From positions 8,598,195 through 8,662,194 of the forward strand of contig NW_004454170.1 of the NCBI RefSeq assembly GCF_000283155.1: a stretch of DNA of 64,000 bases. Direction: 5' to 3'. The position numbers and the translations under genes were made by a program. This DNA comes from Ceratotherium simum simum (lineage: Eukaryota > Chordata > Mammalia > Perissodactyla > Rhinocerotidae). The notes under the pieces are model-generated. The model was not told the DNA's origin. It did no database searches and worked only from the letters and a program-made list of their open reading frames with translations. Below, in pieces: positions 12,215 to 24,359 of the stretch. How positions within the stretch are numbered: position 1 is the stretch's first letter; every line of letters begins with the position of its first letter.

Positions 12215-14125
12215 TGTGACTCTAGGCTGAGAGGCCCATGAGAAATTGTTACCTAATATTCCAGCAGAACATCACACATCAGCCCAGCTCGGAGCTGGTA
12301 TTCCATTTCCTTCCCTGAAAGAATGAGACAAGAAACAGCTAGGAGTGGTTCTACCAGGGATAGATTTTCCTGAGTGAGCGTTTTGAACATAAGTGAGAAA
12401 ACGGAGAATTGACAAATTTTGCAGTCTCCTATTGGGATGAAATGTGGTATAACTAAGCCAGAACTATTGAGAGTATAAGACCATTGGTAATCTTAGCTGA
12501 TTCTTGCTAAGATTACTTCATTTAAACAAAATCCAATATATGAGCATTCTATCTCTCAAACAAATTTGGGAGTAGTTTTTCTAATTACAAAAGAACTCAG
12601 AAAGTAAAATAATAGCTCCTCGTGTATTTAACATATGAATTTATCTGTAAAAATTCAGTTTATAAACAACTCTTCAGGAGCATAAAACAAAGGGCAACCA
12701 CACTGTGGTTGAAACACACCATGAAATAAATAAATGTATCTTCAGAAATGACAACATTCCCGTTAAAAAGTTTTCCAATCAAATGTTTTGACAGAAACAA
12801 TAAATGAAGAGTAGTTCCTACTACAAAAAGTATTTCACAGTAAGATAATCATGATTAATCTGTAGGGTCTAGGAAGTCTCTGTGTTGTCATAACTTGGAT
12901 CTGATTTTCAACCCAAATGGAAAATCATATTTTCTTTCTTCCTCTCAAGGCAGCATTTTTGATATAAATGATCTGTTGGTGAGATTTAAGAATGTTGTGT
13001 CGGAGGACCTGTCAGATTCAAAACAAACCCAAGACTATTCCAGCAAATGAGAAATGTATTTATGACATACATAACTTGGGAAAACTGTCAAAGGGAAGGA
13101 TACAGAGCATCTGGCAGGCTGCTTGTAAGTTATACACATCACTGGGAATAATGACTTCCCAGGTCAGGGTTACGAATCAGAGGCCAGGACAAGCCCTACA
13201 CCCACATTCATCTCTCGTTCCCTAGTGTGAAACGATCATTCACTAAAGAACGAAAGGTACCCCAATGCACAAGGCAATTAAACTACTTGAGGCAATCAGC
13301 TTATTGATTTATTTATTACACTGAGTCACTGGGTGCAGAATGTTAAAACCTAATGTTCCAAGTTTCTAAACTACATTCTGAGTGGATGTTCTGAGCTGGG
13401 GAGGAAAAAGGGGAAGTAAGGAAAGGCAGTCTAATTAAAACTCCAAGCAAACATCCCTGTAATAATTAATCCTCTTCCCCCTTCCAGCCCCAATTATATG
13501 CAGCTGTCTTTACTGCACCTCCACTTTCGCAGTGGACATAAACCACCATGGGGTACAAACGTGGGACAACTGAAGAACATTCACAAAACGTAAGTGGGAG
13601 GTAGGACATGGGGCCGAGGGAGGTGGCACAGGGAGAGGAGGGGAGATCTCTGCAAGGAGCACAGCGCAGGAGAAAACCAAGCCGCTGTAGACAATTTGGT
13701 TTAATGAAGGCCAGATGGTACAGCCACTTGAGGAGGCTGAAGGGGGGCAGAAGGTGGGAGTGGGGGGTTGGGAGGGTTAAGAGGGGTGATCAGAGCAAAT
13801 TCAAGAGGTGCTGGAGCTGGGGCCCTGGGAAGATCAAACAGCCTACCAAAATGTTCAAGAGTTGCAGGGAGACAATTCTGCCCTGAAAGCGACAACTGAG
13901 TTTGGAACACTCCAGAAAAGGCCCTATTTATTCAAACATAGGCTCTGAGCGAGCTTGGCAGGCCAGAGGGGTCAGAGAAAAAATGAAATTACCCACTGCT
14001 TCTCTTCACTATTCTCTATCCTGTGTTATTATAAGGACCACTCACAGTGGTATCTTGTACTGAGCAAAACATAATCCCGCAGTTAAAGTCACTGTCTGCT
14101 GCTAAAATCATCAACCATTTCTAAC
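12215..14125. other. Unassigned intron, possible conserved patch and G-run cluster
   Basis: No repeat family is evident. 13290-13500 is AT-rich with aataattaatcc and tctaattaaaactcc motifs. 13742-13786 holds six G-runs. Confidence 0.4.
13742..13786 (+). other. Candidate G-quadruplex tract
   Basis: Successive runs of 6, 3, 6, 3, 3 and 4 G on the plus strand with short spacers. The plus strand is the template strand for KCNH1. Confidence 0.5.
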
Positions 14126-14129
14126 CCAA

Positions 14130-14520
14130 ACCAATTAGAAAGGACTCATTCAGTCACTCATGCAACTTTTGGCAGGCACTGTTCCACGGGCTGAGGTATA
14201 GCAGTGGAATGACAGACACAATGTAGTGAGATAGAGACTCGGGTGATTATAACTTATTAGGGGCTATGATAGGGGAGAGTGCAGGAGCGAAACCAGCTCA
14301 AGCTCCAGGGGTAAGGGAAGGCTTTCAGGAGGAGGTGATGTCTGAGCTGAGACCTGAAGGATGAGTTCCAGTTAACCACCATAAAGACATAGTACAGAGA
14401 TGATTCCAGGGATAGGGAACAGCATGTGCAAAGATCCTGAGGAACAGGATATGGCTCTTTAGCAGCACTGAAAGCCATTCAGAAGCCTCTGGATTACACC
14501 ATGTTTTGATTATTTGCTCC
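14130..14520 (-). repeat. L2 (minus)
   Basis: aaggctttcaggaggaggtg, tgagctgagacctgaaggat and gggaacagcatgtgcaaaga are classic complement L2. Confidence 0.9.
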
Positions 14521-15289
14521 TTCACTCACCTATAGAGATGAGCGTTGCCAGTATATTCTGTAATCCTTTGAGGAAAGGGCCTGGTCTCCTCATTCAGCTG
14601 CAAACTCACCGAAGCACCTTCCATAGCTTGTACACTGAACGTGCAACACCAGCTTGTTGAGTCACTGTTTAAAGACCTGGATTCACTACACCATTGGGGG
14701 CTCCACTAGGGGCTGAGAGATGTACCAGGTACACCGGGTGCAGTGAGGGCCAGCCCCTCAGCCCACCCTACTGCCTTTATTCCTCCTCTCTGGGGCATCA
14801 GGAAGTCCTTTGCCCTCAAGCCATTTCAGGACTAGAGGGGCCTTGTCACCTACTCATCAAGATGGTGAAATGTGACTGCAGAGATCATAGCATAGCTGAG
14901 AGAGGCTCTGAGGGAGAGCCACACTCTCTCCTGGCCCTAGGAATAATTTTGCTTATGAGACACAGAAAAGCGGCTGGATTAATCTTCCCAGGCAAGCCCT
15001 GAGCAGACTGTGTGCACACCCATTGAACTCAATAGTTCAGGAGGACAATGATAAGGACACAGACAGTTAGACCTCCTGGATTCATCATATATGCCAGGCA
15101 TGTTAAACCCAGGTTCTCGCCTTGGTCCTTAGACATACGTCCAAGACACAAAGAGAATTTGCCAAATCTCCTCCTCCTTGGTACTGCCCTCAGCACATTT
15201 TCCAACTACTTTATCATCCACTCTCTCAACACGAGCTTCACGGCCAGACACGCTGGCTTCAAGCTCAGGTCCATGCTGCTGGGGGCTTG

Positions 15290-15620
15290 AACTGGCCCCT
15301 GCCCACCTCTCCGCCTCACTCTCCGCCCTCCAGTCACACTGGGGTTCTTACATTCCCTCCAAGTCCTGCTCCCCTCTCATCTCAGGGCTTTCCCAGCACT
15401 GCCCCAGAGATTCCACTCTGCTCCTTGGCCTGGATAACTCCTGCTCATCCTCCAAAATATGCCCAAACCTCCTCCCTGACCCCTGGACCAGAGCAGCTCC
15501 CCATGACATGTGCCTCTGCACTCTGGAAACACTCCTCATAGCTGGAACTGCTGCATCCCCAGCACGGTCTCAGGCACACAGCAGGCACTCAGTGGTTGTT
15601 GAATGCATAAATAAACCAAT
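15290..15620 (+). repeat. L2 3' end (plus)
   Basis: tctgctccttggcctggata and ctgcatccccagcacggtct, ending ggttgttgaatgcataaata. Confidence 0.85.
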
Positions 15621-15624
15621 GGCA

Positions 15625-15800
15625 CCTGGCATCTTACTAAACCTCTCCCAGTCTCAATTCACTCAGCTATAAAATGTGGATAACAGTACTCACCTCACCA
15701 GGCTGTTATAAGGTTTACATGAAATAATGTGAACAAAGCACTTAGCCCTGTGCTGGAAACACAGCAGGTGCTCAATCAATAGCGGCCAGAATAAAAGAAG
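15625..15800 (+). repeat. MIR SINE 3' half (plus)
   Basis: caattcactcagctataaaa, accaggctgttataaggttt and aacacagcaggtgctcaatc. Confidence 0.85.
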
Positions 15801-16004
15801 AATCTTCTTAACAGCCTGGTGAAGCAAATTCAACAGCGATCATCAGCCCCATTTTAAAGAGAGAAAGTGAGCTCTGGAGAGGTTAGACGATGGCCCGTGA
15901 CCCCACAGGCTTTCCCCACACTGCCATGTGGCTTCCATACTGGGAGAGGCTACCGGTGCTCCCAGTGGGCTGTCCTCTGCATCCCCTCCCTCAGGCAACT
16001 TTCC

Positions 16005-17710
16005 TCTTCAGTCAACATTTAGGGAGATCTACCTTGGGCGGCCACTATGCTAGGTGATGGGAAAAAGGATAAATCAGAGACAGCTTTGATCTTAAGGAGC
16101 TATGGCCTAGGAGTCCAGGTGTTCCCCAAAACCAGTTGTCTCCTTTTATGGTCATGGAACCCATGGCTTTCAGCTGGGCACAAAGATGAGCAGGATAGAG
16201 ACTGCAACACAGCAAGGTGTGGCCATTTGTCCTAGTGCTAGTTAAGGGGAGGGGGGCGGAAGGGATGTGTGCAATTTCTGGGGTCATGCTCTCCCCTTCC
16301 CCTCTCCCCCCTTCCTCCTGGCTGCAACAAGGATGTGAGCTGTCTTGAACCAGGAGGCCAAGGTGACAACCTACTTAGGATGAAGCAACAGGCGAGAAGG
16401 AGGCTGGACGCCTGAGACCATGAAGTTGCCACACCAGCTCTCTTATACCTGGACGGCAATGTGAAAGAAAAACAAGATCCTATCTTGTCTAAGCTTCTAC
16501 TGTTTTGGGTTTTTGTTGGAGCAGCTGAACCCACATCCTAGCCAATTCAGGAGTCCATGGGGGATAGTTCAAGGTGTTGAGCTCTATGCAGGAGGTGTAT
16601 ACACACATGCTTTCCGCACCTGCTCCAGGAAAAAGCACGGGCTTCGAAGCATCTGAAGGACTGAGTGGTAACATGATGATGGAGGCTCTGGCAGAACATT
16701 CAGAGCAAAAGCTCCATGAACTTGAGCTAAATACCTGTGATATCCACTCACTTCCCAGCCCAGCCCTGATTGTAGATGAGGGAGCCAGGATCTGCTGAGG
16801 ACCCACTGTGCATCAGGACAGGCACTAGCCAGGGACCTTGCTCTAGGCACCCATATGTGCTTCACCCCAAAGGTGCTGAAGTCCAAGCCTTCAGGTTTAT
16901 TTTGAAATATCTAATAACTCTCCCACATGCATTTATGGCTGCTTCCCTTGGATTGTCTGAGATCATGGAGGAGAGTAGGTGAGAAACATTTCGACACCTA
17001 GTAAGTTTTGCCATCTCTTCTCTGTAGTGAAGCTACAAAGCCCTTCTTCTTGTTCTTACTGAAAAAAATAAATGCTGCTGGCTGTGCATCTGTGACCTCT
17101 GCTTCACCTGCTACAGTTTAGAGAAGTGAGAATGCAGAGCAAAGACAGGCAGACCTAGTGGAAATCTCATCAATTTGCCTTCCCATCCATGTCATGGAAA
17201 TATACTAATAGGAATAAAGCCTTGGCTTTAAGTACCAGGTCTTATCTGATTGTGTTGTGGTGTCGGGTGCTGAGCCAACCTGTTTTATTGGATTTCTTTT
17301 ACCAACAAAGAAAGCGGGGACTGGAGATGCTGAGGAGGCCTTGGCTTCAGGGACGGGTGTATATTTCACCACACATTTCAGAGGGTATCTCCTTCTAGAA
17401 AGGTTTGCTCTCATTTTAGGTTTTGTAGGAGAGCTCAGAGAGGTTCCAGAAACGTTTGTTTTCTTTTGAGGTCAGTACAAAGGAGAGCAATTGTTACGCT
17501 CTTCTGCAAACCATCTCTATGTCAGGGATGAGATACTGGTGTGGGTCAGCCACTCCTCTGGTCAATGAAACCCACACGGGAACCTGTAACGTCACACGCC
17601 AGGTCTAATGTGAACTGCATCTGACTCTCTTTCCTAGGCAGCTATTAGATTGAGAGTTCCCAAAGGTGGATTTATGTCTCACCATTTCTTTACACACCGT
17701 TCAATCCAGT
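16005..17710. other. Mostly unassigned intron
   Basis: A short complement L2 end is likely at 16005-16110 (aggtgatgggaaaaaggata). The rest is unrecognised. Confidence 0.45.
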
Positions 17711-17714
17711 TTAA

Positions 17715-18050
17715 CAACGTGGCCTCGCCTAGTCAGGATCAGGCAGTGTTGTAGTGATTAACGGAGATATAACAGAAGGATATGACATCGTGTCTAAATT
17801 CAAATGGCTTACAATGTAAGGAGACAAAGCTTGCACGTGTGTGACAGTGAAGTATAAAACAAACAAAAATGTAATACCAAGACATGTGGGAGGCTGGGCT
17901 AGGCAGGACTATGGAGATTTCGTAGAGAAAATGGGAATGCAGCTAGCATTCCATCGAGGCAAGAGAATTCAGATAAACGAAAGAGATGGATAAGTTTCTA
18001 AACAGCAGAGGAAAGAAGTTGGGAGGTTGGGAATGAAGATAGCTGGTTTG
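17715..18050 (-). repeat. L2 (minus), diverged
   Basis: atggcttacaatgtaaggag, gtgtgacagtgaagtataaa and ggaggctgggctaggcagga. Confidence 0.55.
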
Positions 18051-18559
18051 GGCTATGTTCTCCTTTCTTTTATGGCTCAATTTCTGGGTAGTGTTACTGA
18101 CATCATCTCTTTGCTCTTACTGTTAAGGGGGAAAGATTTATTCCTGTTCCTGATGTTTCCTTCCGTGTGAAAGCAGCTCCAGTTGCATCACACTCTTGGC
18201 CTCTCTCTTCCCTTCATCTGATTGATGAGTTTGGAAGGAGACTGCCACGTGTGCAGGCCAGCCACTTGCTCTCTCCTCAGGACCTGTCTGCCTACAGGAA
18301 GCATGTTCCCTCTGTCCCTCCATGCCATAAGATTTACAGAGTAGACTCGCACAGGGGTAGGCTTGTGCTGGTCAGCACCACCAGGGGTGATGCTGGGGCT
18401 CAATACTGGGAAGCCTTCTTGGATGCAGACATAAAGCACATTCTCCAATATTAGCTTTTCAGAGAAATAAAAGGTGATATTTTGACTTGTACTTATCTTA
18501 CTTACCATCTCTCTTGGTTTGGAACTCTGGGGAGATCTATGCAATTTATAAGCACTCCT

Positions 18560-19890
18560 GCACCCAACATTGACCTCTCCTCATTTCTCAACCTACTCTC
18601 ATCTTGTCTCTGACCCCCATTCTCCACTAACACTACTTTCACTGTAGTCAATAATAACTCTTTTCCTGATAAATCTAAAAGATTATTTTTTAGTCCTTAA
18701 TGTATTATGGCCCTTTGATTCTGATATATACGTAAGTTGTTTAGCATTTTTTTCCCTCTGAAATCAGAATGTGTCTTACAATCAATGCTGTGTCACCATT
18801 TAATTGGCAGCATTGTTTCTTAGTGGGCCGTAAAATATTGGCATGTCTTACAATCCACAGCATCTTCTACTCAGTGAAATAGGGTTGTGTAACATTTGAA
18901 AATGCCCATTCGCCCTCCTCCTTGTCTTCTGTGATATCCCACTCTCCTGGTCTCTCCCCCGCCTCTGGCAGTCCGTCTCAGGCTCTCATACATGTCCCAT
19001 ATAAACTAGTATTCCTCGGGGCTCTGCTCTAGAATGTGTTGCTTCTTATCCTCCTCTCTTTCCTCTGGTTTTCTCAGCCTCTTCTCTGGCTTCAATTGCC
19101 ACCTGGATCACGGTTATCCCCAGGTTTATACCTTGAGTCTAGATCTCTCATCTGAGTCCAGAATCTCCCCCTGGACACTTTCATTTAGCTCAAACCCACA
19201 GATCCAAAAATGGAACCGGTCCTCCTCCTGGGTAAACCTGCCCGTCCTCCAGTGTTCCCCATGCCAGTGAAAGTTGTGTGAGTCATTCTAGACTCCTCTC
19301 TCTTGCTCGTCTGCATATCCAGTAAATGACTAAGCTCTGATAATTTTATCTACCAAATATCTCTTGGATCTGTCTACTTTTCTCCATTTCTACTGCCATT
19401 AAGTCAGTCCAGGCCACTCTCATTTCTCAGCATCCTTCTTGCTGGTCTCCCTGCCTGTTATCGATTCTCTTCACAGCAGCCAAGGTGATCTTTCTAAACG
19501 CAAATGTAATTCTGTCACTCTTCTGCTTTAAAGTCTTTGCAGATACCGTCCCCTCTGCCTGGAACACTCTCTCTTTAATTCCCTATCCAAACCCCCACCA
19601 CCACTGCTGTACTTGGTAGAATTTAGTTCATCATTCAAGGCTCAGCTCAGACACCACCTCCTTCCTTGATTTCTCCTGGCTGGGCTGGATTAGATGCCTG
19701 TCTTACAACCTCCCACAGTATGCTATTCTTACTCCTATTACAACTCCTGGTACTATATTATAAAGCTGCCTATTTACTCGTCTGTCTCCCTGATGAGACT
19801 GTAAGCACTACGCCAGGTGTATCTGTTGTATCTCTAAGCCCTACCCCTACAGCTGGCATGTTTATGGAATGGACAAATCAATAAATCAAT
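18560..19890 (+). repeat. L2 3' region (plus), long and interrupted
   Basis: tggtctccctgcctgttatc, gccaaggtgatctttctaaa, ccctctgcctggaacactct and aggctcagctcagacaccac. The part at 18660-18900 is AT-rich and may be a separate insertion. Confidence 0.75.
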
Positions 19891-20915
19891 GAAAAGATGG
19901 GTCTGAGTAGAACAATGTAAGGTGGCCCAAGATATGAAAGATTTAGAATGCCTCAGGATGGATGACTTCAAGGAGAGAACTGGCCCCTAGTCCTAATGCA
20001 AGAACCTGGGTTTCCTCAGGTGGCTACACTGTCAACCTGACTCAAGGAATTTGCTGACCTTCTCAGAAACATTCCTGTAATTCACTGGACCCAGCCTAAT
20101 GCTAAGCTGAAAAGTTATAGACAAATTTAAAAAGAAGAAATAAAGATAATGAACATTAGAAATTACCCTAGGATACAAATGCTCTCCTTAAAGGAATCAA
20201 AATTTCATCCCAATATGGGTCACCAGCCTTCCTTGTGGAGACTATACTGAGCAGGAGCAAACAATGCTGGCATGTCTATCTGAAGGGGTCCCACCCATAA
20301 ATGGTTAAATTAGAGCAATGGCTTGGAAACATCATCACAATTCGCCTTCTGTTCTTCACAAGTGCAAAAGATAAAATTAAATTAGCCAAATGTTTCTCCA
20401 CTAAGTAAACAGATCACAAATCTTCCGCTGAAAGCAGGTGATCATTTTCCAACATCACTACAGAAAAGAATTGAAAATTGACTTGATTTTTCCCCTCTTG
20501 TTTATAAAAGAATATAAGTCCACTGTAGAAAATAATTGAAATATATTGAAAAATAGAAAATATTGGCTCTTAAGGCCACCATCCAGAAAACTGTGGTTAA
20601 CATTTTGGTACACTTTCTATCTTTCTCCTACTCGTATATGAATTTTTATGTAGTTGAGTACTGCATATGTAGTTACACATTCTGCTTTTTCCTCCACTTA
20701 ACATTACATTTGAAATATTTTACATGCCAATAAAACCTCTTATATCATCATCATAACAACTGCCTTAATTTACCATAATTTTTTATTTAACCTATCCCCT
20801 CTGTCTGGGCACTACAGTTAAGAGAATTTCCTTTAAAAAGATCTATTAACTCTCCTAACTATCAGTGTCTTCAGGGACCGCAAGCCCATTTTTTTAATTG
20901 CTTAAGCAAAAACCA
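19890..20915. other. Unassigned AT-rich intron
   Basis: 20500-20800 has L1-like AT-rich phrases (tgaaatatattgaaaaatag, taaaacctcttatatcatca), but no family is certain. Confidence 0.4.
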
Positions 20916-20920
20916 AATTA

Positions 20921-21050
20921 GGGGGACAGCCCCGTGAGCAAGTGGTTAGAGTTCCACGAGCTCCACTTCGGCGGCCCGGGTTCGCAGGTTTGGATCCTGG
21001 GTGTTGACCTGCTCCACTCGTCAGCCATGCTGAGCAGCCATCCCATATGA
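20921..21050 (+). mobile_element. ERE-type SINE (plus), truncated
   Basis: Only the tRNA-like half is present: gggggacagccccgtgagca, then ggcggcccgggttcgcagg. It stops after catcccatatga without the usual A-rich tail, so it is 3' truncated or deleted. Confidence 0.85.
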
Positions 21051-21054
21051 TTAT

Positions 21055-21860
21055 TCATACTACAGCTCCTTGCTTCGGTTGATGGAACAGCTATACGCAT
21101 ATTAATGCTTGGTTGGAGTATTTAGAGAGACACTTAAATATAGCGTCCTCTCCTTGTGCTGAGCATGAGCAAGTGATATTATTACATGACGCACAGCAGT
21201 AACATTCACCTGGCAGCTTCACCAAGTCCCCAGGGCAAAGTGGAGCAATGCACCGCAGAAGATGGCAACACAGGAAGTGGGGAGTATCCTCTTCATCCCC
21301 TCCAGGTCACAAGAATCTTGGGAAGCATCTCTGTGAAGGATTTAGCTTCTCCATTTCTAAAATAATGAGGGTTTACATGAAGTGGTTGCTGTTTTTTAAA
21401 TCTTGTTAGATAGTCATTGGGTCTTCACTGTGTAGCCATCTTCCTTTCCAAGAACTGTTTGAGGGAGAGGATGGGTGGTACCTACTAAAACAAATGTCAT
21501 TTTTTTCTGATTGGATCAGTAAATAACAAAAGAAATACTGTCAAGACTTCTTTTTGGGAAAAAAAAAATGTTACTCTTTCAAATTGTACCCTAATAACCA
21601 AAAGGAGATGTGAAACTTGGAATGATGCTGACTTTCTCAAGATCAACTTTAAAATTTAAAAAAAATAGTTTTCCTGATTTAGAAAGTAGTGTATGCTCTT
21701 TATAAAAAGACTTGAAAGATAGACAAATATAAAAAAAAGAAAAAGAAAATCTCCTGCAGCCTCACAAACCAAAGTCATCCACCCTGACATGATGGGTAAG
21801 ATGTTGTGAGCCTTTATCTACGAATGTTTCTTCCCACACGGCTGAGATCAGGCTGTACTG
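21055..21860. other. Unassigned intron
   Basis: Nothing recognised beyond A-rich runs at 21559-21567 and 21730-21750. Confidence 0.5.
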
Positions 21861-21874
21861 AAAAATTGTATTTT

Positions 21875-22120
21875 GGGGCTGGCCCAATGGCGTAGTGGTT
21901 AAGTTTGTGTGCTCCACTTTGTCGTCCCGGGGTTCGCAGGTTTGGATCCTAGGCGCGGACCTACATACCACTTATCAAGCCGTGCTATGGCAGCGTCCCA
22001 CATACAAAATAGAGAAAGATGGGCACGGAGGTTAGCCCAGGGCCGATCTGCCTCAGCAAAAAGAGGAGGATTGGCAACAGATGTTAGCTCAGGGCTGGTC
22101 TTTCTCACCAAAAAAAAAAT
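21875..22120 (+). mobile_element. ERE-type SINE (plus) with exact TSD
   Basis: Starts ggggctggcccaatggcgta and ends in an A-rich tail. A perfect 13-bp duplication aaaattgtatttt flanks it at 21862-21874 and 22121-22133. Confidence 0.95.
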
Positions 22121-22319
22121 AAAATTGTATTTTACTTACTTTACTTATCATAAGTTTCTAATATCATTTAAAATTCCTTGTTGAGTATTTTGAATGGCTA
22201 TGCTCCCATTTCTTTTAAAATGCTCTGAAATACTTGGTCATTTAGAAAAACATTCATATGTTCTCTCTGTGCCTGTCATTTTTTTTTCCTATTTCCTATT
22301 CCTTCATGAATCCTAAATC

Positions 22320-23400
22320 TCTGTCTTGAACCCTCACTTCTTTTCCCAATTCCAGACCCACTTCTCTGAGTCACTGTTGAACATGCCACTTGGTGACTCC
22401 ACTAGTCTTTAAATGCAACAAGTCAAAACCAAGTTCACTGCCTTTCTCTCCGTCCCTCCTGCCTTAGCCTTGTTCTGTTGCCAATGCCTCCATCTCCCCA
22501 CTTATCCGGACCCCAGAATTACCTCTCTCACCTCCCTCTATCTGCTCCCCACATCCTATTATTTACAACCTTTCAGACTTTCGTTCCAGAATGTCTCATC
22601 TGCCTGTCCCTCTCATTTAAGATTGCCAGATTTAGCAAATAAAAATATAGGACGCCCCGTTAAATCTGAATTTCAGATAAATGGATAATTCTTTAGTATA
22701 AGTATGTCCCATTAAATATTTAGGAAATAATTAAGCTAAAAATTACTCATTGTTTATAGGAAATTCAAATTTAACTGTATGCCTTGTATTTTATTTGGCA
22801 ACTCTACTTCTGCATCAGTTTCTACTGCCCACACCTTAATACCTCTCATCTCTACTATAAGCCATAGTCATCTAATGGCCTCCCTGTCTCCATGTCTAAT
22901 TCATGTATCTTTACAAATCACAGCTCTCACGGTGTCATACTTTACTCACCACCTTCGGTGGTTCCCCCCTGCCTAGTTCCTCATACTGACATTTAGAAAC
23001 ATCTACAGACTAGCTCTGACCTGCCTCATCAGCCCCATGTCCCTCTGCTGCCCCTAACGGCTCTCAGCTCCAGGATGAAGTGCTGGTCTTATGGTTACGA
23101 AACATACCCCACACATTCCTTCCTTAGGCCTCAGCTCACACCATTCTTTCCACCCAGAATGCCCTACCTCATATGTCCAAATCCTGATGCCATCTTCACA
23201 GAGCCACCACCCTAGGCTAGGCCTTCCTTCTCTTGTTTATAGATCACTAGATGTTTATCCTACCATTTTGGCAGGTCAAAAAAAGTTGAAAATAGGCCAT
23301 TTCATATGGTTTAGATTAATGTAATAAAAGGTCCCCTACCTGGTGCTTCCCTGCCTTCCTACCTTCCACAGGTCATCATCTCACCCCATTCCACAAAAAA
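22320..23400 (+). repeat. L2 (plus), interrupted by a palindromic MITE
   Basis: Before the MITE: aatgcaacaagtcaaaacca. After it: ctaatggcctccctgtctcc, tctagctctgacctgcctca-like wording at 23010-23030, and ctcacaccattctttccacc. Both belong to L2. Confidence 0.7.
22617..22807. mobile_element. Palindromic MITE (MER53-like) within L2
   Basis: The left arm agattgccagatttagcaaa and the right arm ttttatttggcaactct are near inverse complements, as are the inner parts aatttcagataaatggataa and tttataggaaattcaaattt. About 190 bp in all. It is flanked on both sides by plus-strand L2 sequence. The family name is tentative. Confidence 0.72.
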
Positions 23401-23426
23401 CATCAAGTAGTGACTGCCTAAAGCAA

Positions 23427-23622
23427 TGTTTCTCAAGGTATAGTCCTTTAACCACATGTAACAGAATCACTTGAGGGTAGGGAGGGCTTGTTAACAATGC
23501 AGATTCCAAGACTCCATCCTAGAGCAGTAGAATCAGAATCTACAGTGGAGGGGCCTGGGAATCTGAATTTTGAACAAGCTTTCCAGCTGAGCCTCATGCT
23601 CAATAAAGTTGAGAACCACTGG
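23427..23622. mobile_element. MER5A-like hAT MITE
   Basis: Starts agcaatgtttctcaaggtat, contains cagaatcacttgagggtagg and ends agttgagaaccactgg. These inverted ends and core are MER5-like. Confidence 0.78.
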
Positions 23623-23639
23623 CCCACATGGAAAATCTT

Positions 23640-23980
23640 CTCAGTCTACTCTACTCACGCTGGTCTCTGAATATGCCTACACATATTTACCTCTAGAGAC
23701 TCCAGAGGCTCACGCTGCTCTTTGCATTTCAAGATCCAGCCTATTAAATACTCCCCCTGTTCCTTCCGAGCCCAGTCAACTCCTACCTCCTCCACAAACA
23801 CTTCTCTATTCACTCCAGGCAGTCTATAGAAAGAAATACCTGTGTTACTTATTGTCTCTAATCATGCATTTGTCTCCCCAAAGCGGACAGAATATTCATC
23901 CAAGACAAAGATTTTCTCTACACCCTCCTCAAAGAGATTAACATTATGTTATGCTATGATAGTTACTAAATAAATAGATG
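23640..23980 (+). repeat. L2 3' end (plus)
   Basis: tgcatttcaagatccagcct, cctacctcctccacaaacac and atagttactaaataaataga. Confidence 0.65.
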
Positions 23981-24128
23981 CTACATTAATATCCAAACAA
24001 GGTCAACGGACCCAGAGAAACTATCTCAGCAAAGATGAGAGTGTCTTCCAAATCAGGAACTGTGAGAAGGCGGTGCTCATTTAAAAAAAAAAAAAAAAAG
24101 ACTTGATCTGAGAACAAGCATTTGCAAC

Positions 24129-24163
24129 TTTACATGTACATTTAAGGAGAATGTACATGTAAA
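24129..24163. repeat. Perfect 14-bp inverted repeat with 7-nt loop
   Basis: The arms are tttacatgtacatt (24129-24142) and aatgtacatgtaaa (24150-24163). Each arm itself contains the palindrome tacatgta. Confidence 0.95.
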
Positions 24164-24359
24164 TCCTAGTTCAATAGTGACAGGACTGCACAAAGAAGAT
24201 TAACTCAGACTATCTGAAGAGCCAGAGCCTGCCCATCAACTTTCCCCATCGCTGCTCCCCTTCCTTGAACAGGATCTGGCCAGTCCACAAATAAAGAAAA
24301 GTTTCCTCTAATTGAGAGCCATGCCTAGAACTGTTCCAAAAAGCCTGCAAACTCAACAG

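Noticed and set aside
15122..15672. Overlapping 139- and 164-codon plus-strand frames
   Set aside because: They lie over an L2 3' region and the start of a MIR. C-rich composition explains the openness.
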